Shown: positions 1-6,199 of the stretch, in pieces
Position numbering within the stretch: the stretch's first letter is position 1
Layout: each line of letters starts with the position of its first letter
Assembly: GCA_903930195.1 (NCBI GenBank)
Contig: CAIYXH010000100.1
Span: 1-9,012, forward strand
From: an uncultured Actinomycetes bacterium
GTDB lineage: Bacteria > Actinomycetota > Thermoleophilia > Gaiellales > Gaiellaceae
DNA: 9,012 bases
Reading direction: 5' to 3'
Notes under the pieces: generated by a model
What the model was told of the DNA's origin: nothing
Databases searched by the model: none
The model's input: only the letters and a program-made list of their open reading frames with translations
Translations under genes and position numbers: made by a program

Positions 1-318
1 ATCCGCGACCTCCCAAAGGGTGACGCGCTGGCCACCGCGCAGCTCGCGGGGATCCTCGCCGCCAAGCGAACGAGCGACCTCATCCCCCTCTGCCACCCGC
101 TGCCGCTCTCGGTAGCCGGTGTCGATCTTGCGGTCGGCGATGACCGGGTCGACATCACTGCGTATGCGGAGACGACGTCGCAGACCGGAGTCGAGATGGA
201 GGCGTTGACGGCAGTCAGCGTCGCGGCTCTGACGATCTACGACATGGCCAAGGCGATCGACAAGGGCATGGTCATCTCCGAGATCACACTCCGGGAGAAG
301 ACGAAGGACATCGTTTGA
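1..318 (+). CDS. moaC: Cyclic pyranopterin monophosphate synthase MoaC, 5' end missing
   Basis: The 3' part of moaC; the first third or so of the gene lies before the window. MoaC acts with MoaA in the first step of molybdenum cofactor synthesis, converting the MoaA product into cyclic pyranopterin monophosphate in the cytoplasm. The visible 105 residues carry the family's hallmark stretches: KRTSDLIPLCHPLPLS (Cys at visible residue 31, followed by His) and, near the end, GVEMEALTAVSVAALTIYDM followed by AKAIDKGM, which holds the conserved lysines expected at the active site (visible residues 84 and 88). It ends in ISEITLREKTKDIV, a normal MoaC-type tail, so the 3' end is intact. The stop overlaps the TTG start of the next gene by 4 bases (TTGA), which fits translational coupling with another cofactor gene. 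The family call is secure; only the start is unseen. Confidence 0.95.
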   Translation: MRDLPKGDALATAQLAGILAAKRTSDLIPLCHPLPLSVAGVDLAVGDDRVDITAYAETTSQTGVEMEALTAVSVAALTIYDMAKAIDKGMVISEITLREKTKDIV

Positions 319-800
319 GGGCAGCCGTGCTGACCGTCTCCGACCGCGTCTCGCGGGGCGAGGCGGAGGACGGGAGCGGCGACACGCTCGAAGAGCTCCT
401 GCGCGGCGACGGCTACGACGTCGAGCGCGCGCTCGTTCCCGACGAGGCCGACCTGATCGCGGCCACCGTCACGGAGCTCGCAGGCTCGGCTGCGCTCGTG
501 CTGACGACCGGTGGCACCGGGCTCGCCGCCCGCGACGTCACCCCCGAGGCGACCCGACGGGTGATCGAGCGCGAGGCGCCCGGCATCGCCGAGGCGATCC
601 GCGCGGACTCGCTGACGAAGACGCCGCACGCCCTGCTCTCCCGCGGCGTCGCCGGCACCGTCGGCTCGGCGCTCGTCGTCAATCTCGCCGGCTCGCCCGG
701 CGCCTGCCGCGACGGTTACGCCGTCCTGCGCCCCGCGCTCACGCACGCGCTCAAGCTCCTCGCCGACCAGACCACCGCGACCGACCACCAGAACACGTAG
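315..800 (+). CDS. mogA: Molybdopterin adenylyltransferase family protein (MogA/MoaB)
   Basis: A 161-residue protein of the MoaB/Mog family, which activates molybdopterin by adenylation before metal insertion. The N-terminus MRAAVLTVSDRVSRGEAEDGSG is the usual opening strand and SDR/SG turn. The nucleotide/pterin-binding motif TTGGTG is at residues 64-69, followed by RDVTPEAT, and the second site loop GSPGACRDGY starts at residue 126. The length is normal for the short stand-alone family. The TTG start at 315 is chosen because it begins exactly at the conserved N-terminus, overlaps the moaC stop as TTGA, and has AAGGA at 304-308, six bases upstream. Whether it is functionally MogA or MoaB cannot be settled by motif alone, since in many bacteria one such protein serves both roles. 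The moaC neighbour strongly supports a cofactor role. Confidence 0.92.
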   Translation: MRAAVLTVSDRVSRGEAEDGSGDTLEELLRGDGYDVERALVPDEADLIAATVTELAGSAALVLTTGGTGLAARDVTPEATRRVIEREAPGIAEAIRADSLTKTPHALLSRGVAGTVGSALVVNLAGSPGACRDGYAVLRPALTHALKLLADQTTATDHQNT

Positions 801-805
801 CCAGC

Positions 806-1678
806 ATGGGCAACACCTTCTCTGCCAGTCCCCTCGAGACGACCTCGCTCTTCGCGAAGCTCGTCAAGATCGAACACACGGTCTTCGCGCTGCCGTTTGC
901 CTATGTCGGCGCATTCCTCGCGCTCGGCAAGGTCCCGTCGGCCGGACAGATCCTCTGGGTGACCGTGGCGATGGCCGGTGCCCGCTCGCTCGCGATGGCG
1001 CTCAACCGGCTGATCGACGCCGGCATCGACGCGCGTAACCCGCGCACCGCCGGCCGCGAGATCCCGTCGGGCAAGCTCAGCCCCGCGGCCGTCCTCGGCT
1101 TCTGCGGCGTCGCCCTCATCGTCTTCCTCGTCGCGGTCTGGCAGCTCCAGCCGATCGTCCGCTGGCTCTGGCCGATCCCGGTTGTGGCCTTCGTCGTCTA
1201 CCCGTACCTCAAGCGGTTCACCTGGCTCTGCCACATCTGGCTCGGTGTCGTCGACGGTCTCGCGCCGGTCGGCGGCTGGGTTGCGGTCAAGGGCACGCTC
1301 CCCTGGGAGGCGTGGGCGCTCGGTGGCGCGGTCGCGGCCTGGGTTGCCGGCTTCGACCTCTTCTATGCGCTCTTCGACGTCGATATCGACCGCGCGCAGG
1401 GCTTGCACTCCTGGGCCGTGCGCTTCGGTGAGCGCGGTGTCTTCGTCGGCGCGCGCGTCATGCACCTGCTCACGGTCGTCTTCCTGGCCGCGGCCGGCGT
1501 CGGCCTGCACACGGGCGGCTGGTACTGGGCCGGCGTCGTGGCGGTCGCGGCGCTCCTCGGCTACGAGCACTCGCTCGTCCGGCCCGGCGACCTCCGGCGG
1601 CTCGATGCCGCGTTCTTCACGATGAACGGCGTGATCAGCGTCACGTTCTTCGTGTTCGTGCTCGCCGACGTGCTCTAG
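806..1678 (+). CDS. mqnP: UbiA-family polyprenyltransferase, probably menaquinone (MqnP type)
   Basis: A 290-residue integral membrane prenyltransferase. Two Asp-rich metal/diphosphate motifs are clear: N67xxxD71xxxD75 in NRLIDAGIDARNPRTAGREI, and D184 with D191, D193, D195 in FDLFYALFDVDIDRAQGLHS. Hydrophobic stretches suggest about eight to nine membrane helices. The RNPRTAGREIPSG and DRAQGLHS blocks resemble the 4-hydroxybenzoate-polyprenyltransferase-like subgroup that includes MqnP, which prenylates the futalosine-pathway intermediate 1,4-dihydroxy-6-naphthoate. That assignment is inference: no other mqn gene is in view, and a ubiquinone-type or other UbiA function is possible. The ATG lies 5 bases after the mogA stop with no clear Shine-Dalgarno sequence, so it is probably co-transcribed and reached by coupling. 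Its TAG stop sits in CTAG, shared with the stop of the convergent Clp-N gene. Family call is sure; the substrate is moderately sure. Confidence 0.85.
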   Translation: MGNTFSASPLETTSLFAKLVKIEHTVFALPFAYVGAFLALGKVPSAGQILWVTVAMAGARSLAMALNRLIDAGIDARNPRTAGREIPSGKLSPAAVLGFCGVALIVFLVAVWQLQPIVRWLWPIPVVAFVVYPYLKRFTWLCHIWLGVVDGLAPVGGWVAVKGTLPWEAWALGGAVAAWVAGFDLFYALFDVDIDRAQGLHSWAVRFGERGVFVGARVMHLLTVVFLAAAGVGLHTGGWYWAGVVAVAALLGYEHSLVRPGDLRRLDAAFFTMNGVISVTFFVFVLADVL

Positions 1679-2109
1679 GACTGCTGCGCTCGGGCGAGGC
1701 CGTCGACGATCTGGTCGCGGTCGATCCCCTGCTCGAGGAAGATCTCTGCGGCGACTCCCTCCTCCTCGGCGGCGAGGGCGAGCAGGATGTGCTCGGGCCC
1801 CACGGTGGTATGCCCGCTCGCGGTTGCCTCGCGCCCTGCCTGCTCGAGGGTCTCCTTCGCGGCGTAGGTGAACGGGAGCTGGTCGCTCGGGCTGCCCGTG
1901 CCCTCGCCCACGATCTGCACCACGCGGAGCCTCACGTCGTCGCTCGTGCATCCCATCTCGGCGAGGGCGTTCGTGGTGATTCCGGCGTCGAGGCCGAGCA
2001 GTCCGAGCAGGAGGTGCTCGGTCCCGAGCGTCGGGTGGCCGAGGCGGCGTGCCTCGTCCTGGGCCAGGACGATCGCCTGGCGTGCGGGCTCCCTGAACCG
2101 TTCGAACAT
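1675..2109 (-). CDS. Stand-alone double Clp N-terminal domain protein
   Basis: A 144-residue protein consisting of the two repeats of the Clp N domain and nothing else; no ATPase domain follows. Repeat 1 (about 1-68) opens MFERFREPARQAIVLAQDEARRLGH and has GTEHLLLGLL. Repeat 2 (about 78-143) has FTYAAKETLEQAGREA and VGPEHILLAL. In ClpC these repeats bind substrates and adaptors. Aligned from memory to Bacillus ClpC, the two glutamates of the phosphoarginine pockets are kept (E31, E106), as is one threonine (T81), while the other threonine is replaced (R6 region). Such short proteins (ClpC-N-like) are common in high-GC Gram-positives; a role as adaptor or decoy for ClpC is inference. The ATG at 2109 is chosen because MFERF is the canonical start, although the frame stays open to 2181 into ccmA. 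It is convergent with the prenyltransferase and divergent from ccmA. Confidence 0.88.
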   Translation of the reverse strand: MFERFREPARQAIVLAQDEARRLGHPTLGTEHLLLGLLGLDAGITTNALAEMGCTSDDVRLRVVQIVGEGTGSPSDQLPFTYAAKETLEQAGREATASGHTTVGPEHILLALAAEEEGVAAEIFLEQGIDRDQIVDGLARAQQS

Positions 2110-2115
2110 GCCGCA

Positions 2116-2143
2116 ACCGTAGACGTCGCGGCCCGTACGGCAA
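2116..2143 (-). promoter_or_regulatory. Probable leaderless promoter of the Clp-N gene
   Basis: Read on the minus strand there is TTGCCG (2143-2138), a 16-base spacer, then TACGGT (2121-2116). Six bases later comes the ATG at 2109. A -10 box at this distance would place the transcription start on the A of the ATG, so the message would be leaderless; no Shine-Dalgarno sequence is visible, which agrees. TACGGT fits the loose TAnnnT -10 pattern of high-GC bacteria. The same GTCTACGNT string lies at the same spacing before ccmC. Not proven without start-site mapping. Confidence 0.5.
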
Positions 2144-2149
2144 TACTGC
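2120..2149 (+). promoter_or_regulatory. Possible ccmA promoter, back to back with the Clp-N promoter
   Basis: TAGACG (2120-2125, four of six matches to TTGACA), an 18-base spacer, and TACTGC (2144-2149) precede the ccmA ATG by six bases. The TAC falls at -12 to -10 from the start codon, as it does for the Clp-N gene and ccmC, and no ribosome site is visible. The -10 hexamer lacks the final T, so the match is weak. The putative -35 overlaps the Clp-N -10 on the other strand. The 46-base gap must hold promoters for both genes if each is transcribed independently. Confidence 0.3.
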
Positions 2150-2155
2150 GCGGCG

Positions 2156-2734
2156 ATGGTCCGCGCCGAGAAGCTGTCCAAGCGCTACGGGCTGAAGCGC
2201 ATCTTCGACAAGGTCGACATCGAGCTCGATGCGCCGGGGCTGTTGCTCGTCACCGGGCCGAACGGCTCGGGGAAGACGACGCTCCTGCGCGTCCTCGCCG
2301 GGCTTGCCTCGCCGACGAAGGGAAAGCTCGAGCTGCCGAGCCGCGAGCGGATCGGCTATCTCGGCCACGACCCGCTCGTCTACCGCGAGCTGACGCCACT
2401 CGAGAACCTGACGCTCTTCGCCCGGCTCTATCGCATCCCCGACCGCACGCAGCGGATCGACGACCTGCTCGAGCGCTTCGGCCTCTCGAAGCGCCGCAAC
2501 GACCAGGTCGGGACGTTCTCGCGCGGCATGCAGCAGCGGCTCGGGCTCTGCCGCGTCTTGCTTCACGACCCCTCGCTGATCGTGCTCGACGAGCCGTTCA
2601 ACGCCCTCGACGCCGCCGGCTGCGCGCTCCTCGACCGGACGCTCGACGAGCTCGCGACGCGCGCTGTGGTCGTCGCGACCCACGACCCCGATCGCGTCGA
2701 GCGTCTCGCGACGGCCCGGCTGGCGTTCGCATGA
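2156..2734 (+). CDS. ccmA: Heme exporter/cytochrome c assembly ABC ATP-binding protein CcmA
   Basis: A 192-residue ABC ATPase with every expected motif: Walker A GPNGSGKTT (34-42), a Q-loop region near GYLGHDPLVYRELTPLENL, the signature FSRGMQQRL (Ser122), Walker B LIVLDEP (D145, E146) and the switch His176 in VATHD. The short length, LGHDPLVYRELTPLENL, and an immediately following CcmB identify it as the ATPase of the CcmAB(C) complex rather than a generic ABC protein. In the known system I pathway, CcmAB uses ATP to release holo-CcmE from CcmC/CcmD at the membrane. It is the first gene of the long plus-strand run. Its stop overlaps the ccmB start as ATGA, so the two are translationally coupled. 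The start is the only one giving the usual KLSKRYG N-terminus. Confidence 0.93.
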   Translation: MVRAEKLSKRYGLKRIFDKVDIELDAPGLLLVTGPNGSGKTTLLRVLAGLASPTKGKLELPSRERIGYLGHDPLVYRELTPLENLTLFARLYRIPDRTQRIDDLLERFGLSKRRNDQVGTFSRGMQQRLGLCRVLLHDPSLIVLDEPFNALDAAGCALLDRTLDELATRAVVVATHDPDRVERLATARLAFA

Positions 2735-3372
2735 GCTACCTCTCCGACGTTGCCGCGCTCGCGCGCAAGGACCTGCTGCTCGAGCTGCGGGCCAAGGAGA
2801 CGATCCCGTCGATGCTGCTCTTCGTCCTCTCGGCGCTGACGATCTTCCACTTCGTCACCCCGGCCGACACGAAGGACGTCTCGACTCTCGGTCTGCTCTG
2901 GACGGCGATCATCTTCACCGCCCTCCTCGGCCTCACCCGCGCCTTCGTGCCCGAGCGGGAGCAGGGCCTGATGGATGCGCTGATCATGGCGCCCTGCGAC
3001 CGCAGCGCGATCTGGGTCGCGAAGGCGATCTCGGTCTTCGCCTTTCTCGGCGTGGCCGAGGCGATCGCGCTGCCGGCGTTCGCGGTCTTCTTCTCGGGCG
3101 TGACCGGGACGACGGTGCTCGCCGTGCTGCTTGCGAACATCGGGATCAGCGCCGTCGGGACGCTCACGGGCGCCATGGCGGTCTCCGGCCGGGCGCGTGA
3201 GCTGATCCTGCCGCTCCTCTTCCTGCCGCTCTCGATCCCGGTCGTCGTCGGCGGCGTCGGCGCCAGCACGGCCGGCCACAGCGGCAAGTACCTGGCCTTC
3301 CTCGGGTTCTACGACGCGGTCTTCGCCCTGCTTGCCTGGGCCTCGTTCGAGTTCGTCGTCGCAGAGTCCTAA
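2731..3372 (+). CDS. ccmB: Heme exporter/cytochrome c assembly membrane protein CcmB
   Basis: A 213-residue membrane protein, the permease partner of CcmA. It opens with a short cytoplasmic amphipathic part (VAALARKDLLLELRAKETIPSMLLF) typical of CcmB, followed by about six hydrophobic helices. The block TRAFVPEREQGLMDALIMAPCDRSAIWVAK matches the conserved CcmB cytoplasmic loop (F..E...G.LD.L...P.....I...K). The helix region LILPLLFLPLSIPVVVGGV also matches the family. The length is close to usual (about 220). The frame is open far upstream, to 1789, but that part is antisense to the Clp-N gene and out of frame through ccmA, so the ATG at 2731, overlapping the ccmA stop, is the real start. A 35-base gap to ccmC follows, the largest gap up to hemA. 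Confidence 0.93.
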   Translation: MSYLSDVAALARKDLLLELRAKETIPSMLLFVLSALTIFHFVTPADTKDVSTLGLLWTAIIFTALLGLTRAFVPEREQGLMDALIMAPCDRSAIWVAKAISVFAFLGVAEAIALPAFAVFFSGVTGTTVLAVLLANIGISAVGTLTGAMAVSGRARELILPLLFLPLSIPVVVGGVGASTAGHSGKYLAFLGFYDAVFALLAWASFEFVVAES

Positions 3373-3395
3373 CGCCGAATCCCCGCGAAGCCGTC

Positions 3396-3401
3396 TACGA
3401 T
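3396..3401 (+). promoter_or_regulatory. Probable -10 box of an internal leaderless promoter before ccmC
   Basis: TACGAT lies exactly six bases before the GTG start of ccmC, in the 35-base ccmB-ccmC gap. It is preceded by GTC, giving GTCTACGAT, which matches GTCTACGGT before the Clp-N gene at the same distance. No good -35 box is seen 16-18 bases upstream (the bases there are CGCCGA-like), and no Shine-Dalgarno sequence precedes the GTG. This suggests ccmC and later genes may also be expressed from their own start, with the message beginning at the GTG. Confidence 0.42.
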
Positions 3402-3407
3402 TCAGGC

Positions 3408-4100
3408 GTGGCGGCGAAGAGGCCTCGCATCACCCTGCCTGCGCTCATCGCGCTGACGATCGGACTGTTCGTCGCGGCAATCGCGCTGATCGCGTACTAC
3501 GCGCCGACGGACCCGAACCAGGGTCTCTCGCAGCGCATCTTCTATTTCCACGTCCCGATCGCCCTCACGGGGTACGCATGCTTCGCCTGGGGCGCCTGGA
3601 AAGCGCTGCTCCATCTGTGGAAGCGCCCGGCCGGCGCCGACCTCGAGAGTTACGTCGCCGTGCATCTCGGCGTGATCTTCGGCTCGCTGACGCTGATCAC
3701 CGGCTCGATCTGGGCTCGGATCTCGTGGGGCGTCTGGTGGGTCTGGAGTGACGACCAGCTGGTGCTCTTCCTGGTGCTGTTCCTCTTCTACTGCTCGTAC
3801 TTCATGCTCCGCTACTCGGTCGACGCGGGACCCGCGCGCGAGAACATGAGTGCGGTCTTCGCACTGTTCGGCGTCGTTCTGATCCCGATCTCATTCCTGG
3901 CGATCCGGATCTCGAAGAGCTTCATCCATCCGGTCGTCTTCACGAGCAACGGTCCGCAGATGACCGGCGCGCAGTTCCTCACCTTTTGCGTCGCCCTGGC
4001 TGCGATGCTGTCGCTCTTTGCCACGCTCTATCGCGTCGAGCTCGCCGGCAAGCGGCTCGACATCCGCATCCGCGAACTCCGGGAGCTCCTCGTCGCATGA
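3408..4100 (+). CDS. ccmC: Heme-handling cytochrome c assembly protein CcmC, with altered tryptophan-rich motif
   Basis: A 230-residue membrane protein of the CcmC/CcsA superfamily with about six helices. In system I, CcmC binds heme at its outer face and passes it to CcmE. Both expected axial histidines are present: H48 in FYFHVPIAL and H174 in SFIHPVVF. The segment between them has GVIFGSLTLITGSIWARISWG and the tryptophan-rich loop WGVWWVW (107-113). The loop continues SDDQL rather than the usual DxRLT, so the Asp directly after the last Trp is Ser and the Arg is absent; Asp115 or Asp116 may take over. The GTG start at 3408 is chosen because it follows a TACGAT box by six bases and gives a short basic N-terminus (MAAKRPRITL) before helix 1. 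The stop overlaps the ccmD start as ATGA. Confidence 0.9.
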   Translation: MAAKRPRITLPALIALTIGLFVAAIALIAYYAPTDPNQGLSQRIFYFHVPIALTGYACFAWGAWKALLHLWKRPAGADLESYVAVHLGVIFGSLTLITGSIWARISWGVWWVWSDDQLVLFLVLFLFYCSYFMLRYSVDAGPARENMSAVFALFGVVLIPISFLAIRISKSFIHPVVFTSNGPQMTGAQFLTFCVALAAMLSLFATLYRVELAGKRLDIRIRELRELLVA

Positions 4101-4255
4101 CTCCATCCGAGAAATACACCGCCGCTGCGTACCTCGTCGTCTTCATCGGCGTCCTGGCCTACGTGCTGATCATCGCGGCAAAGCTCCAGCGCCTCCAGCG
4201 TCAGCTCGGCGAAGTCGTCGAAGAGCTGCGCGAGCACGGCGTCGACGATGGCTGA
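4097..4255 (+). CDS. ccmD: Small CcmD-like single-helix membrane protein
   Basis: A 52-residue protein: a short polar N-terminus with Tyr (MTPSEKYTAAAY), one membrane helix at about residues 12-28 (LVVFIGVLAYVLIIAA), then a charged helical tail, KLQRLQRQLGEVVEELREHG, with leucine/valine spacing that could form a coiled coil. This is the shape of CcmD, which in system I stabilises CcmC and helps release holo-CcmE. Sequence identity in this family is low, so the call rests on size, topology and position directly after ccmC. The ATG at 4097 overlaps the ccmC stop (ATGA), with GGGAG at 4081-4085. It ends 8 bases inside the next gene. Confidence 0.75.
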   Translation: MTPSEKYTAAAYLVVFIGVLAYVLIIAAKLQRLQRQLGEVVEELREHGVDDG

Positions 4256-5006
4256 GGCGCTCTTCTGGCCTGCCCTCCTCGGGTACGGGGAGGCGGCCTT
4301 TGCGTACACGTCCCCTCGTTACACCCGGCTCGGGACGTGGGGCGTGCGGATCGGTTGGCTCGCACAGACCGCCCTCCTCGCCGTGCAGGCGGCGGGGATC
4401 GACGGCTTCCCCTGGTCGTCCTGGGCCGGCTCGCTCAACCTCTTCGTCTGGCTGATCGTCACGACGTATCTGATCTGGGGCTGCAAGCAGCGCTACCGGC
4501 TTCTCGGCCTCGCGGTCATGCCGCTCGCAGCCGCGCTGTTCGTCGTCGCCCGGATCGGCGGGGGGACGAATGCCGGCGAGCGCTCGCACTACTCGAACCT
4601 CTTCCTCGTCGTGCACGTCGGCTTCGTGCTCACCGCGTTCGCCGGGTTCACGCTCGCGGCCGCGCTTGCGGCGCTCTACCTGATCGAGGCACGGCGGCTC
4701 AAGCGTCGCTCGGCCGACATCCTGCGGCTGCGCCTGCCGTCGCTCGTCGTGCTGGAGCGCCTGACCGCGCGGACGATCGCCGTCTCGCTGCCGCTCCTGA
4801 CGATCGGGCTCGCGGCGGGGATCGTGCGGCTGCGCCGCGACCACGACGGCTTCGACGCGTTGATGGCCGCGACGATCCTCACCTGGCTCGTCTACGCGCT
4901 CTTCCTGGTGTTCCGGCCGGCCGGCCGCCGCGGCGCGCAAATGCCACTGCTCGGCTTCGGCTTCGTCATCCTCGTCCGTATCGCGCTTGCGGGGAGTCAC
5001 TTTTGA
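4248..5006 (+). CDS. hemX: HemX-like CcsA/CcmC-family membrane protein without the WWD motif
   Basis: A 252-residue protein with about eight hydrophobic helices. It looks like the CcsA/HemX family: WSSWAGSLNLFVWLIVTTYLIW, then HVGFVLTAFAGFTLAAALAALYLIEARRLKRR, then the pair LPLLTIGLAAGI and ILTWLVYALFLVFR. In CcsA and CcmC proteins a tryptophan-rich WxWDPKE-type loop sits between those last two segments. Here residues 193-203 read VRLRRDHDGFD, so the heme-presenting loop is missing. His123 (VVHVGF) and His251 near the C-terminus (GSHF) remain and could still bind heme. In Bacillus, HemX sits beside hemA and lowers glutamyl-tRNA reductase level; the same neighbour here favours HemX over a working CcsA. 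The start overlaps ccmD by 8 bases; the stop overlaps the hemA TTG as TTGA. Confidence 0.78.
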   Translation: MAEALFWPALLGYGEAAFAYTSPRYTRLGTWGVRIGWLAQTALLAVQAAGIDGFPWSSWAGSLNLFVWLIVTTYLIWGCKQRYRLLGLAVMPLAAALFVVARIGGGTNAGERSHYSNLFLVVHVGFVLTAFAGFTLAAALAALYLIEARRLKRRSADILRLRLPSLVVLERLTARTIAVSLPLLTIGLAAGIVRLRRDHDGFDALMAATILTWLVYALFLVFRPAGRRGAQMPLLGFGFVILVRIALAGSHF

Positions 5007-6199
5007 GACTGTCGCTCGTCGGCATCTCGCACCACGTCGCGCCGGTTGAGCTGCGCGAGCGGGTCAACCTCCCGCTCGAGGCTGCCGCTGCGCTGGCGCG
5101 GCGCCTCGGTGACGCCGTCTGCCTCTCGACCTGCAACCGCACGGAGCTGTATGTCGGTGCGGGGTCCGAGGGTGAGGCGCTCGCGACGCTCGAGGAGCTT
5201 GCCGGCGAGCCGCTCAACGCGGTCGCCTACCGGATGCAGGACGAGGCGGCTGCCGTCCATCTCTTCCGCGTCTCGGCCGGCCGCGACTCGTTGATCCCGG
5301 GCGAGAGCGAGATCCTTGGCCAGGTGCGTGCTGCGTTCGACGCAGCGTCGCCCGGCCCGGTGCTCGACCGCGTCTTCCGCCAGGCGCTGCAGGTCGGCAA
5401 GCGCGTCCGTACCGAGACCGCCATCGGGGAGAGCCCCGCCTCGGTTCCGGCCGCCGCTGCCGCGCTTGCCGAGCAGGTCTTCGGCAAGCTCGAAGGGCGG
5501 CGCGTCCTGCTCGTCGGCGCCGGCCGCATCGGCGAGCTCGCCGCCGGCAGTCTCTCGGCCCGCGGGGCCACCATCGCCTACGTCGCGAACCGCAGCCTGC
5601 AGGCGGCGGAGGAGCTGACCGCGCGCTTCGGCGGTACGGCGATCGGGCTCGACGCCGTCCCCGCCCGGCTTGCCGAGGTCGACGTCGTTCTCACCTCGAC
5701 GAGCGCGCCCGGTCTCCTGATCGGCCCGAACGACCTGCCCTCCCGCCGCCGCCAGCCGCTCTTCTTCATCGACATCGCGGTTCCGCGCGACGTCGACCCG
5801 GAGGTGCGGCAGATCGACGGCTGCTTCCTCTACGACATCGACGACCTCGAGGCTGTCGTCTCACAGACGCTCGAAGGGCGTCGCGTCGAGGCCGAGCACG
5901 CCGAACGGCTCGTCGTCGAGGAGGCCGAGCGCTTCCGCGAGTGGACGGCGTCGCTCGAGGTCGTGCCGACGATCGCCCAGCTCCGAGCGCGTGCCGACGC
6001 GATCCGTGCTGCCGAGCTCGCGAAGCTGCCCGAGCTGCCCGAGGAGCAGCGGCACGTCGTCGAGGTTGTGACCGCGCAGATCCTCAACAAGCTCCTGCAC
6101 GAGCCGACCATCCGCCTCAAGGAAGTCTCCACGGGCGAGGACGCCGCCGGCTACGTGCGCGCGCTGCGGCACCTGTTCGGGCTGGAGGAGACGCGGTGA
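5003..6199 (+). CDS. hemA: Glutamyl-tRNA reductase HemA
   Basis: A 398-residue glutamyl-tRNA reductase, the first committed enzyme of the C5 route, reducing Glu-tRNA(Glu) with NADPH to glutamate-1-semialdehyde. The catalytic domain begins LSLVGISHHVAPVELRERV and holds CLSTCNRTELY with the thioester-forming Cys at residue 44, then HLFRVSAGRDSLIPGESEILGQV. The NADPH domain has the nucleotide fold VGAGRIG (171-177). The C-terminal helical dimerisation part ends in KEVSTGEDAAGYVRALRHLFGLEETR, the usual tail. The length is normal to slightly short. The TTG start at 5003 is preferred because it begins at the conserved N-terminus, overlaps the previous stop (TTGA), and has GGGGAG at 4991-4996, six bases upstream. 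Coupling to the HemX-like gene suggests joint control of heme supply. Confidence 0.96.
   Translation: MRLSLVGISHHVAPVELRERVNLPLEAAAALARRLGDAVCLSTCNRTELYVGAGSEGEALATLEELAGEPLNAVAYRMQDEAAAVHLFRVSAGRDSLIPGESEILGQVRAAFDAASPGPVLDRVFRQALQVGKRVRTETAIGESPASVPAAAAALAEQVFGKLEGRRVLLVGAGRIGELAAGSLSARGATIAYVANRSLQAAEELTARFGGTAIGLDAVPARLAEVDVVLTSTSAPGLLIGPNDLPSRRRQPLFFIDIAVPRDVDPEVRQIDGCFLYDIDDLEAVVSQTLEGRRVEAEHAERLVVEEAERFREWTASLEVVPTIAQLRARADAIRAAELAKLPELPEEQRHVVEVVTAQILNKLLHEPTIRLKEVSTGEDAAGYVRALRHLFGLEETR

Noticed and set aside
716..2683. A 655-codon open frame on the minus strand
   Set aside because: It runs antisense to the prenyltransferase and ccmA and out of frame through the Clp-N gene. The product is almost wholly Arg/Asp/Glu/Ala/Pro with no domain, as expected of a frame opposite GC-rich genes.
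1789..2730. Upstream extension of the ccmB frame
   Set aside because: The part before 2731 is antisense to Clp-N and out of frame over ccmA; the real start is the ATG overlapping the ccmA stop.
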